From an uncultured bacterium (GTDB lineage Bacteria; Fidelibacterota; Marinisomatia; Marinisomatales; UBA1611), in NCBI GenBank assembly GCA_938092125.1, contig CALKMQ010000136.1, positions 1 to 12,901 of the forward strand: 12,901 nucleotides of DNA. The letters are read 5' to 3'. Under the pieces are notes generated by a model. That model was not told the origin of the DNA. It saw only the letters and a program-made list of their open reading frames with translations, and searched no databases. This document shows positions 1 to 5,833 of the stretch, one piece after another; within the stretch, counting starts at the first letter, position 1; each line of letters opens with the position of its first letter. Both the position numbers and the translations under genes were made by a program.

Positions 1-563
1 CTTGAAAAGTCACTTTGCAAAGGATGTCTTTTTAATTGAGGGATATCTGTTAAATATGTTGGCAGTAATTTTTTTATTTTGGGCCTTATTGTATAGGCTG
101 CATATTCTTTTTTTGGAGATGTATTCCAAACTGGAATTATATTATGTGTATCGACCTGGGTAATGGGAATAGTTGTTTTATTAACCACAGTTCTTAATCT
201 TTTCGTATAAACTTTGAGTGGACTAAAATCTGTAATTAAAAGACCTACTTTGTAATCCTCAATAAACTTAGAAATAGTTTTATTGGCTGGCCCACTTAAT
301 AAAAAGAATTGGATATTGAGTTTTTTTAAATCTTTATCCACTTCTTGAAGCCCATAAAATGAAAAACTATATTGCCTTACATTAGCATCTTGGTATGAAT
401 TGTGATAATTAAAAATAACTACTAAGGGAACATTGTTCTCAATTGCTTTTTTTTGAGCTTCTAAAAGGGCCCAATTATCGAGCACTCTTTTATCTCTTAC
501 CATCCAATAAAGAACGCACTTACCATTGAATGGTCCTGTTCTAATTTGACGCAATCTTCCCAT
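1..563 (-). CDS. Class II CPD photolyase (deoxyribodipyrimidine photo-lyase), N-terminal part
   Basis: The reading frame stays open from an ATG at 563 to the window edge, giving the first 187 residues of a protein that is usually about 450 long. It should be a flavin enzyme that splits cyclobutane pyrimidine dimers in DNA using light. Class II signatures are visible: YWMVRDKRVLDNWAL (residues 19-33), TDFSPLK (111-117), QVDTHNIIPVW (136-146) and EYAAYTIRPKI (153-163). These cover the Rossmann-like antenna domain; the FAD-binding helical domain lies outside the window. A GGGTG ribosome site sits five bases before the ATG. The gene starts 31 bases after the MerR-type regulator on the same strand, so the two are probably co-transcribed. 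Class II rather than class I is well supported by the WMVRD...DNWAL block. Confidence 0.93.
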   Translation of the reverse strand, partial: MGRLRQIRTGPFNGKCVLYWMVRDKRVLDNWALLEAQKKAIENNVPLVVIFNYHNSYQDANVRQYSFSFYGLQEVDKDLKKLNIQFFLLSGPANKTISKFIEDYKVGLLITDFSPLKVYTKRLRTVVNKTTIPITQVDTHNIIPVWNTSPKKEYAAYTIRPKIKKLLPTYLTDIPQLKRHPLQSDFS

Positions 564-594
564 ATTTTCACCCAAAATTAATTAAGGAAGCAGA

Positions 595-1476
595 TTAAAC
601 TAGCTTGTTCAGCTCTTTGAACGTGATAAAAGTTTTAGATATTGTATCAGAAATATTTGGTAAAAGCTCTATGCCTAGCCCACCAAATATTACATCAACT
701 TTCATTTTTTCAGATATTTCAAAAATAGAAGTCACCTGCTTCGCAGTCTTATTGATATTATCACCAACAATAGACATACAACACTGCATATTGCATAAAT
801 AAAAAACAACAAGATCAATTTTTTTATTTTTAATAACTTTTTCAAGGTCTCCAAGCTCAGCATGCGAACCGGTATTGAAAACATTATATCCTTTATGTCT
901 TAGAATAACTTCCGACATAACTACTCCTAAATCAGGCAAGTTGTCTTCAAAATTAACACAAAGTGCGAATTTACCGTTGAATGAACCATTAGGTTTATTA
1001 TCATTGAGTGATTCTGTCGCGCGTGTTATAATTTTTCTACTAATAAAGGCTTCAGTGTGGGATAAATAACCTTCATGCAAGGCTTTTTCCACAATCATAC
1101 TTCCTGGATCAACGATTTGATCAAATAAAGTTTCAACATCAATATTGTTCATGTAGGAACCAGATATAATTGTTTTTACTGTAGACTCATCAGATTCTAT
1201 GCTAGCATCAGCTAATTTGTAACTAAGTTCTGAAAAATTACCTTTCTTGATAAGCTCAAAAATCTTTTTGTGCTCGAAATTTTCAAGAGAGACATTATCA
1301 CTCTTCGATGCTTTTTTGTTAGAATTGTAATAATCTCTAACATTTTGCATAGTAAACTTTCTGTGACCGCCCGCTGTTTTATGACAATTGATAGTTCCAT
1401 TGTCAGTCCATCTTTTGAGCGTAGAAATGTTAATACCAATTATATCTGATACTTCCTTAGAGTTTAAGTATTTCAT
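595..1476 (-). CDS. MerR-type regulator with degenerate B12-binding domain (CarH/LitR-like)
   Basis: The protein has an N-terminal MerR/excisionase-type helix-turn-helix (YLNSKEVSDIIGINISTLKRW, then TAGGHRKF), a linker, a helical cap, and a C-terminal Rossmann-type cobalamin-fold domain with the typical FGGLGI turn. CarH/LitR proteins repress light-induced genes in the dark and are released when light breaks bound adenosylcobalamin. Here the E-x-H-x-x-G motif reads NLPDLG, with Pro where the cobalt-binding His should be. The cap's W...EH residues also appear to be replaced. It may therefore sense something else or act without B12. The start is chosen at 1476 because the HTH begins at once there; an in-frame ATG at 1503 would add nine unconserved-looking residues. 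It lies just upstream of the class II photolyase and divergently from the secreted 164-aa gene. Confidence 0.88.
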   Translation of the reverse strand: MKYLNSKEVSDIIGINISTLKRWTDNGTINCHKTAGGHRKFTMQNVRDYYNSNKKASKSDNVSLENFEHKKIFELIKKGNFSELSYKLADASIESDESTVKTIISGSYMNNIDVETLFDQIVDPGSMIVEKALHEGYLSHTEAFISRKIITRATESLNDNKPNGSFNGKFALCVNFEDNLPDLGVVMSEVILRHKGYNVFNTGSHAELGDLEKVIKNKKIDLVVFYLCNMQCCMSIVGDNINKTAKQVTSIFEISEKMKVDVIFGGLGIELLPNISDTISKTFITFKELNKLV

Positions 1477-1503
1477 ATGATAGTGTAATAACAAACTGTA
1501 CAT

Positions 1504-1588
1504 AAAATAAAGTTTTTTTTGAGCGTTTTGAACTTTTTTTTATTACAAAAGATTTGAATAGTTACGCAACCTCATCTTAACTTGTAAC
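1504..1588. promoter_or_regulatory. Divergent promoter region of the MerR-type regulator and the secreted-protein gene
   Basis: This 85-base intergenic region is rich in T and A tracts. For the regulator (minus strand) a weak sigma70-like pair can be drawn: TTCAAA at 1532-1527 and TATTTT at 1509-1504, 17 bases apart, each matching 4 of 6 consensus bases. For the plus-strand gene, TTGAGC at 1519-1524 and TATTAC at 1541-1546 are 16 bases apart. Both candidate promoters overlap the repeat at 1517-1534, as would be expected for autoregulation. The box assignments are tentative; that promoters lie here is implied by the divergent genes. Confidence 0.4.
1517..1534. repeat. Candidate operator: tandem 9-base repeat, copy upstream of the regulator
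   Basis: The plus strand reads TTTTGAGCG followed directly by TTTTGAACT. The first 13 bases (TTTTGAGCGTTTT) are identical to 5816-5828, in the other promoter-bearing gap of the window, and in both places the site lies upstream of minus-strand genes. Direct repeats that overlap promoter boxes are the known operator style of CarH proteins. Assignment to the adjacent regulator is inference. Confidence 0.45.
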
Positions 1589-2083
1589 ATGAAAAATAAA
1601 ATTATTATTATATCGCTCTGCCTAGCTTCACTATGCTATTCAGAGGAAAATATTGACCTCAAAAACATTCCTCACTATGTGTGGGATTCTGATTCATCTA
1701 GCATAGGACCGGCTTTAATCTGGTTTCAGGACTGGACGGATTATACAAGGTTATTCATCAAATCTACTAATGGTTCGGAATTTATTGAGAAACACCCATA
1801 TGCCAAAACTGATTTTCAGACAGAGTATTTAAACGCTAGAGAGACAACCAAGCCTACTTTCATACAGTTACTTGGAAATATTGAATGGACTAATGAACAA
1901 AATTGGTCTAATAATAGTGTCAATTCTTTTAATTGGGCAGTAGACAGAGATCAGAATTGGACTTACAAAGATATGGACCTAAGTGGTACAGCTAAAATAG
2001 TTGAAGGCAAACTGCACTTGACGATTAAAAACTATGATAAAGTTATAATCGATATTATTTCTGGATATAGAAAATATAAGTGA
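1589..2083 (+). CDS. Secreted protein of unknown family (164 aa)
   Basis: I do not recognise this protein. It begins with a Sec-type signal peptide (KNKIIIISLCLASLCYS, cleavage probably near residue 18), so the mature part should lie in the periplasm or outside. The mature region is rich in Trp and Asn (Trp at 32, 45, 49, 100, 106, 116, 124) and ends in alternating hydrophobic stretches (AKIVEGKLHLTIKNYDKVII) that suggest beta strands. It is divergent from the MerR-type regulator, and its promoter region carries the candidate operator, so it may belong to the same response. Its stop codon overlaps the GTG of the following small membrane ORF. No Shine-Dalgarno sequence is obvious before the ATG. 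Confidence 0.75.
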   Translation: MKNKIIIISLCLASLCYSEENIDLKNIPHYVWDSDSSSIGPALIWFQDWTDYTRLFIKSTNGSEFIEKHPYAKTDFQTEYLNARETTKPTFIQLLGNIEWTNEQNWSNNSVNSFNWAVDRDQNWTYKDMDLSGTAKIVEGKLHLTIKNYDKVIIDIISGYRKYK

Positions 2084-2214
2084 AAATAAAAAGTAAAATT
2101 TATTTTGCTATTAAATACTTTTTTGTAACGTTTTTTAAATGGTCCGTAATTTCACTTATTTTAATTGGAGTAATTGTTATACCCTTTTATCTTTTTACAA
2201 TGTTATTAAAATAA
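2080..2214 (+). CDS. Small single-pass membrane peptide (44 aa), coupled to upstream gene
   Basis: A GTG at 2080 overlaps the TGA stop of the upstream secreted-protein gene (GTGA), a usual sign of translational coupling. The 44-residue product starts with basic residues (KIKSK), has further Lys at 12 and 20, and then a strongly hydrophobic helix from about residue 22 to 42 (WSVISLILIGVIVIPFYLF). This predicts a small inner-membrane protein with its N-terminus inside. The family is not recognised. Its last nine bases overlap the 3' end of the convergent PhrB-like gene. It could be a chance ORF in AT-rich DNA, but the overlap and the clean membrane helix favour a real gene. Confidence 0.5.
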   Translation: MKIKSKIYFAIKYFFVTFFKWSVISLILIGVIVIPFYLFTMLLK

Positions 2215-3690
2215 ATTTTCAATAAAATTTTTAGATGTTTCGAATAGTCTCTTTTTTGAAGTATCATCTTTTTTATCAAACATTGAGACCATCATACTCA
2301 TGCGAGGATTCTTTCTAAAAAATTCCCTGTTACGATCAACAAACCCCCAATAAAGAGAATCCCAAATGGGACACCAATCGCCTTTTTTATAATCACTCAT
2401 TTTTAGAATGTAATTGCTTCCACTTATATATGGTTTTGTGGCTAATAAACCACCATCAGCAAATTGACTCATCCCATATACATTGGGTACCATAACCCAA
2501 TCATAAGAATCAATAAACATTTCCATAAACCATTTGTAGACAGAATTTGGCTTAATACCTATTAATAGCATCATATTACCTAAAATCATTAACCTCTCAA
2601 TGTGATGAGCATAACCACTGTTTAAACATTTCTTAATAGTGTCATCTAGAGGTTCTATGCCTGTTGTCCCGTCATAAAATGACTTCGGCATTGCTTTATT
2701 GTAATTCCAAAAATTTGAATTCCGCTGCTTAACACCATCAGCAACGTAGATACCTCGCATAAACTCTCTCCAACCAATTATTTGCCTAATAAAACCTTCT
2801 AGAGAATTCAGTGGCACAGAATTATTGGATGAAAAATCTAAAACTTGTTGAATAATCTCATTTGGAGTTATCAACCCAATATTTAAATAAGGAGTAATAA
2901 TGCTATGAAATAGAGTCGATTCACTTTTAACAATTGCATCTTCATAAGCTCCAAAATTTATTAATCGTTCTTCTAGAAATGAATGAAAAGAATTCAATGC
3001 TTGGCTTCTTGTAACAGGATAATTAAAATTATCCATTGTACCAAAATTATCATTATATAATGCGCTAATCGAGTCTTTAGCTTGCTCAAACTTATCATTT
3101 TGATAAATAATCTGAGAAATTTTTGGTGATTCCATTGTTTTTGGGAAACGCTTTCTGTTCTCATGATCAAAACTCCACTTTCCACCAACAGGAGTTCCAT
3201 CATCATTCATTAGAATGTTATATCTTTTACGCTGTTTTTTATAAAAAGCCGCCATAAAATGTGACTTCTTATTGGTAAAATGATCAAAGACATCTGATTC
3301 TTCTAGCATAAAACCTGGCGTATCATATTTATATGATTTAATGGATAAAGTATTTATTGATTGGTCTAGTCTTTTAGTAATTGTGTAATCAACCGGGTCA
3401 CAATAATGAACTTCACTGATATTGTTTTTTTTAAAAAATGAATCAAAATAGTCATCTCCATTTAATTCCTTTTCAGTAACTAATTGGACATCATATCCCA
3501 TACTAATTAACTCACTTCTATAGTGATCTGTGGAAAGAAGATGAAGAAGAATTTTATTTTTATGAAACCGAACCGGATATTTTTTATCATTAAAAAATAA
3601 AGGATCTCTGATAATAAAAGTCTTACGACTTCTTTTTAATGCACTTGAAGTCGAAAATAACTGGTGAGGAAAAATAAGTGTAGCATCCAA
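2206..3690 (-). CDS. PhrB-like (6-4) photolyase/cryptochrome family protein, mostly lacking Fe-S cysteines
   Basis: This 494-residue protein belongs to the prokaryotic photolyase-related group that includes Agrobacterium PhrB and Rhodobacter CryB, flavoproteins that repair (6-4) photoproducts or act in light signalling. Family motifs are GGKWSFDHENRKRFP (169-183), GFIRQIIGWREFMRG (299-313), SGYAHHIERLM (358-368, with the His pair at 362-363 used in (6-4) repair), PNVYGMSQFADGG (402-414) and KPYISGSNYILKMSDY (419-434). Classical members hold a 4Fe-4S cluster through four Cys. Here the CxxC pair expected just after MSDY is replaced by KKGDW, leaving C440 and doubtfully C355. It ends block B, with 26 bases between the glutathione peroxidase stop and its start. 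A standard (6-4) photolyase function is likely but not proven. Confidence 0.93.
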   Translation of the reverse strand: MDATLIFPHQLFSTSSALKRSRKTFIIRDPLFFNDKKYPVRFHKNKILLHLLSTDHYRSELISMGYDVQLVTEKELNGDDYFDSFFKKNNISEVHYCDPVDYTITKRLDQSINTLSIKSYKYDTPGFMLEESDVFDHFTNKKSHFMAAFYKKQRKRYNILMNDDGTPVGGKWSFDHENRKRFPKTMESPKISQIIYQNDKFEQAKDSISALYNDNFGTMDNFNYPVTRSQALNSFHSFLEERLINFGAYEDAIVKSESTLFHSIITPYLNIGLITPNEIIQQVLDFSSNNSVPLNSLEGFIRQIIGWREFMRGIYVADGVKQRNSNFWNYNKAMPKSFYDGTTGIEPLDDTIKKCLNSGYAHHIERLMILGNMMLLIGIKPNSVYKWFMEMFIDSYDWVMVPNVYGMSQFADGGLLATKPYISGSNYILKMSDYKKGDWCPIWDSLYWGFVDRNREFFRKNPRMSMMVSMFDKKDDTSKKRLFETSKNFIENLF

Positions 3691-3716
3691 AATTCAATAA
3701 CTCTAAGTATTAATTA

Positions 3717-4256
3717 CTATAAACTTTGGATAATTTCAGGACTAAGGGGGCTTGTGCTGCTTCCAAAGGATTTAATTAAATTTCCATTTTCATCAATTAG
3801 ATACTTGTAAAAGTTCCATCTCGGTTTGGAATCATTCCACCCATTTAGCTCACTGGTTGACAACCATTCATAAATTGGATGGATAGGTTTACTTCTAATA
3901 TTGATTTTGCTCATTATTGGAAATTTTACATTGTAATTCGATTCGCAGAATTGAACGATTTGTTTGTCTGTTCCAGGTTCTTGAGACCCGAAATCATTAC
4001 AAGGGAAAGCAATGACTTGTAGCTTATCTCCATACTGATCTTGTAACTGTTGAAGGCCTTTATATTGATTAGTATATCCGCAATTTGAGGCCACGTTAAC
4101 AATTAGAATTTTTTTTCCCTGATAAACTTTTAATGATGTTTCTTCCCCATAAACATTTTTTAATTTAATGTTATAAATGTTTTCCGTCATGTTTTGACTA
4201 CCTGCTAGAACTAAATTTGCAATAAAGATTAAAAATATTACTCTGTAATGCATCAT
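3717..4256 (-). CDS. Secreted glutathione peroxidase family protein (Cys type)
   Basis: This thioredoxin-fold peroxidase reduces hydroperoxides, in bacteria often with thioredoxin rather than glutathione as donor. The catalytic tetrad is visible: C59 (NVASNCGYT), Q92 (CNDFGSQEPG), W147 and N148 (KPRWNFYKYLID). C104 is the likely resolving Cys. There is no selenocysteine. Unlike most bacterial members it carries an N-terminal signal peptide (RVIFLIFIANLVLAGS), so it should act in the periplasm, near membrane lipids. The start abuts the stop of the VOC gene (TAAATGATG), so the two are translationally coupled; either of the two adjacent ATGs could be used. Scavenging lipid peroxides would suit a cluster that modifies unsaturated acyl chains. 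Confidence 0.94.
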   Translation of the reverse strand: MMHYRVIFLIFIANLVLAGSQNMTENIYNIKLKNVYGEETSLKVYQGKKILIVNVASNCGYTNQYKGLQQLQDQYGDKLQVIAFPCNDFGSQEPGTDKQIVQFCESNYNVKFPIMSKINIRSKPIHPIYEWLSTSELNGWNDSKPRWNFYKYLIDENGNLIKSFGSSTSPLSPEIIQSL

Positions 4257-4553
4257 TTATTTAGGATATCTAATTAGCTCGAATGTATTGTTATCTGGAG
4301 ATTTAACGTACACTGATTCTGAACCATCTCGATGCTTAACTGGAGAGCCAAAACTCTCTAAGTTATCTCTTTTAACCGCAATATGTGGTGGATGTTGATT
4401 CGGAACGACTAAGGCAATCTTTGTGTTTTCAAATTTTAACAATGCCCAAGAATCATCTTCATATTCAATTTCACATGAAAACATTTCTTTATACCATTTC
4501 ACAGAATCATTTATTGATTCTGTCTGCAGTGCAATATGATCTATACTATCCAT
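4257..4553 (-). CDS. VOC-superfamily (glyoxalase/dioxygenase fold) protein
   Basis: This 98-residue protein has the two half-modules of the vicinal-oxygen-chelate fold. The first starts IDHIALQTESINDSVKWYKE (4-23). The second starts near PPHIAVKRDNLE (55-66) and ends NTFELIRYP (89-97). H6, H57 and E92 sit where metal ligands occur in this superfamily, so a divalent metal site is likely. The substrate cannot be read from the sequence; dioxygenase, lyase and isomerase relatives all exist. It lies between an SDR (3 bases upstream) and the glutathione peroxidase (0 bases downstream), which points to a shared oxidative or lipid-related task. It is somewhat shorter than typical members of about 120-130 residues. 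Confidence 0.88.
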   Translation of the reverse strand: MDSIDHIALQTESINDSVKWYKEMFSCEIEYEDDSWALLKFENTKIALVVPNQHPPHIAVKRDNLESFGSPVKHRDGSESVYVKSPDNNTFELIRYPK

Positions 4554-4556
4554 TTG

Positions 4557-5267
4557 TTAACTCGCTATTTTAGTAGTTGAAAGTCCTCCGTCAATATTAA
4601 TGACTGAACCAGTTACCCAACTACTATTATCGACAATTAATGGAATAGCAAATTTGGAAATATCATCAGGCGTCCCAATTCTCCCAACACTATGCATTCT
4701 CTTTGATACATTTAATGCCACTTCATTAGAAACTATATTTTTCGATAAGTTAGAATCAACTAAACCCGGAGCAATAGCATTTACTTTAATATTATTCTTA
4801 GCGTATGTTGCAGCCGCTGACCTTACCATAGCTTCTATGCCTCCTTTGGCTGCAGAGATAGCCTCATGATTTGCCATTCCTATGCTTGATGCTGCCGATG
4901 AGAAAAAAAGAAGATTACCACCATTTTTTCTCATCATTGGTATTGAATTTTTTAATATGAGAAAAGAGGATTTCAAATTTATATCCAGAATCTCATCAAA
5001 ATCTTTTTCACTCGTTAAGTGAGCAGGTTTTAAGAAAATTGACCCTAGACAATTAACAACAGAATCAAGTTGAATGTGTTCACTCTTAATAGATTCAAAA
5101 AGTGAATCCACAGAATCACTACCTGTATATTTCCAATGCATCGTCTTATTACCATGCACATTATCACCAGTGCTAGACGTAATGATTAGATTTACAGATT
5201 TACCACTCAAGCCCTTGATAATTGAAGAACCAATGGCTCCAGAACCATTTACAATTAAAATATTCAA
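4557..5267 (-). CDS. Short-chain dehydrogenase/reductase (SDR) lacking the catalytic Tyr
   Basis: This is a Rossmann-fold NAD(P)-binding protein of 236 residues. It has a cofactor loop VNGSGAIGSS (6-15), NCLG (72-75) in place of the usual NNAG, DINLKSS (95-101), SS at 123-124, and the C-terminal INIDGG (223-228) of classical SDRs. The active-site YxxxK is not intact: K141 is present (NHEAISAAKGG), but the position four residues before it is I137. It may thus be a reductase with altered chemistry or a non-catalytic binder. The start is TTG at 5267, because an in-frame TAA directly precedes it and the Rossmann strand begins at residue 2. SDR genes are regular neighbours of CFA/DUF1365/amine-oxidase clusters. 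Confidence 0.92.
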   Translation of the reverse strand: MNILIVNGSGAIGSSIIKGLSGKSVNLIITSSTGDNVHGNKTMHWKYTGSDSVDSLFESIKSEHIQLDSVVNCLGSIFLKPAHLTSEKDFDEILDINLKSSFLILKNSIPMMRKNGGNLLFFSSAASSIGMANHEAISAAKGGIEAMVRSAAATYAKNNIKVNAIAPGLVDSNLSKNIVSNEVALNVSKRMHSVGRIGTPDDISKFAIPLIVDNSSWVTGSVINIDGGLSTTKIAS

Positions 5268-5510
5268 TTATTGACTACAACTTGGACATATTTGCTGAGA
5301 TTTTCCATATCTTGGAACTTCATCATAATACTTGATTGTTGTTTTTCCATTGAAAACATGCTTTTGCCATACGATTTTACATAGGTTGCAAGCTTTTAGT
5401 TCTCTATCGGCAACTTTACCGTCTAGAAAATACCTATCTGCTTTTTTCTTAGGCTCTTTACGCTTTTCTGTGTTTTCTAAACCAGCAGCGACAGCTTGTA
5501 ATATTGTCAT
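5268..5510 (-). CDS. Small zinc-ribbon-like protein (80 aa)
   Basis: The family is not recognised. The C-terminal half has two CxxC pairs, CNLC (41-44) and CPSC (75-78), spaced as in a zinc ribbon, so one Zn2+ site is likely. The N-terminal half is basic (EKRKEPKKKADR, 15-26), which could suit contact with nucleic acid or protein. It is the second gene of block B, 11 bases after the 84-aa gene. Its TAA is followed at once, in the same frame, by the TTG start of the SDR. The tight packing and the Cys pattern support a real gene. A role as a small regulator or metal-binding accessory protein is only a guess. Confidence 0.75.
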   Translation of the reverse strand: MTILQAVAAGLENTEKRKEPKKKADRYFLDGKVADRELKACNLCKIVWQKHVFNGKTTIKYYDEVPRYGKSQQICPSCSQ

Positions 5511-5521
5511 AACGAAACTCC

Positions 5522-5776
5522 TTAATTACTGTTTGATTGGTTATTATTAATTGACATTTTTGACATTGATTGAAACACCATACCATCATCTGATGTAATT
5601 CCAGATGTAGCATCCCATCCCTTTGAACACATACTATCTACGATTTTGACAAATTCAGATAGTTTGTGTATTGAACATGAAATGATACAATATGTAGAAC
5701 CCATAATAATCTTAACATGGGTGCCATACTCTTTTACGATTATGTTCTTTTCAATACTTTGTACATTATTTGCCAT
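5522..5776 (-). CDS. Hypothetical protein, first gene of the SDR-GPx-PhrB block (84 aa)
   Basis: I do not recognise this protein. It is soluble by appearance, with two beta-rich stretches (NIIVKEYGTHVKIIMGS and TYCIISCSIHKLSEF), Cys at 30, 34 and 50, and an Asn/Ser-rich tail (SINNNQSNSN). Reality is supported by a near-consensus promoter directly upstream and by close spacing (11 bases) to the zinc-ribbon gene. The promoter's expected start of transcription falls at about 5776-5777, almost on the ATG, so the message may be leaderless; no Shine-Dalgarno is present. Its first place in an operon ending with a PhrB-like photolyase suggests a function in the light or oxidative response, but none can be named. 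Confidence 0.65.
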   Translation of the reverse strand: MANNVQSIEKNIIVKEYGTHVKIIMGSTYCIISCSIHKLSEFVKIVDSMCSKGWDATSGITSDDGMVFQSMSKMSINNNQSNSN

Positions 5777-5783
5777 GGCATAT

Positions 5784-5811
5784 ATTATTTAGCCTAAATG
5801 GTAAATGTCAA
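5784..5811 (-). promoter_or_regulatory. Sigma70-type promoter of the 84-aa gene / SDR / GPx / PhrB block
   Basis: On the minus strand a perfect -35 box TTGACA (5811-5806) is followed after 16 bases by AATAAT (5789-5784, five of six consensus bases). Transcription should begin near 5777-5776, which is the start codon of the 84-aa gene. The candidate operator repeats lie directly upstream, beginning five bases from the -35 box. Confidence 0.7.
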
Positions 5812-5815
5812 GCAC

Positions 5816-5833
5816 TTTTGAGCGTTTTAAGCG
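5816..5833. repeat. Candidate operator: tandem 9-base repeat next to the -35 box
   Basis: The plus strand reads TTTTGAGCG TTTTAAGCG, two direct copies of TTTTrAGCG, preceded by a looser AAGCAC at 5810-5815. It overlaps the stop codon of the desaturase gene (5827-5829) and ends five bases upstream of the -35 box of block B. The first 13 bases match 1517-1529 exactly. Placement beside a promoter and the tandem arrangement resemble CarH-type operators; the link to the regulator encoded at 595-1476 is inference. Confidence 0.5.

Noticed and set aside
1413..1421. A further TTTTGAGCG copy inside the regulator gene.
   Set aside because: It lies in the helix-turn-helix coding region and is not followed by the TTTT half of the second repeat; more likely coding coincidence than an operator.
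1513..1541. T-runs at 1513-1520 and 1534-1541 as possible transcription terminators.
   Set aside because: No GC-rich stem precedes either run on either strand, and the location is a divergent promoter region.
1561..1588. Inverted repeat GTTAC ... GTAAC just before the secreted-protein ATG.
   Set aside because: The arms are only five bases with an 18-base loop in AT-rich sequence; this is expected by chance and no second copy supports it.
2090..2205. A possible bidirectional terminator between the convergent small ORF and the PhrB-like gene.
   Set aside because: I looked for a stem-loop here and found only weak AT pairings; the two genes overlap at their ends.
2994..3206. A 70-codon frame in another minus-strand frame within the PhrB-like gene.
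   Set aside because: Low-complexity, hydrophobic out-of-frame translation of a well-supported gene.
4600..4869. Plus-strand 89-codon frame opposite the SDR gene.
   Set aside because: It mirrors the conserved SDR C-terminal half; no independent start signal or domain is visible.
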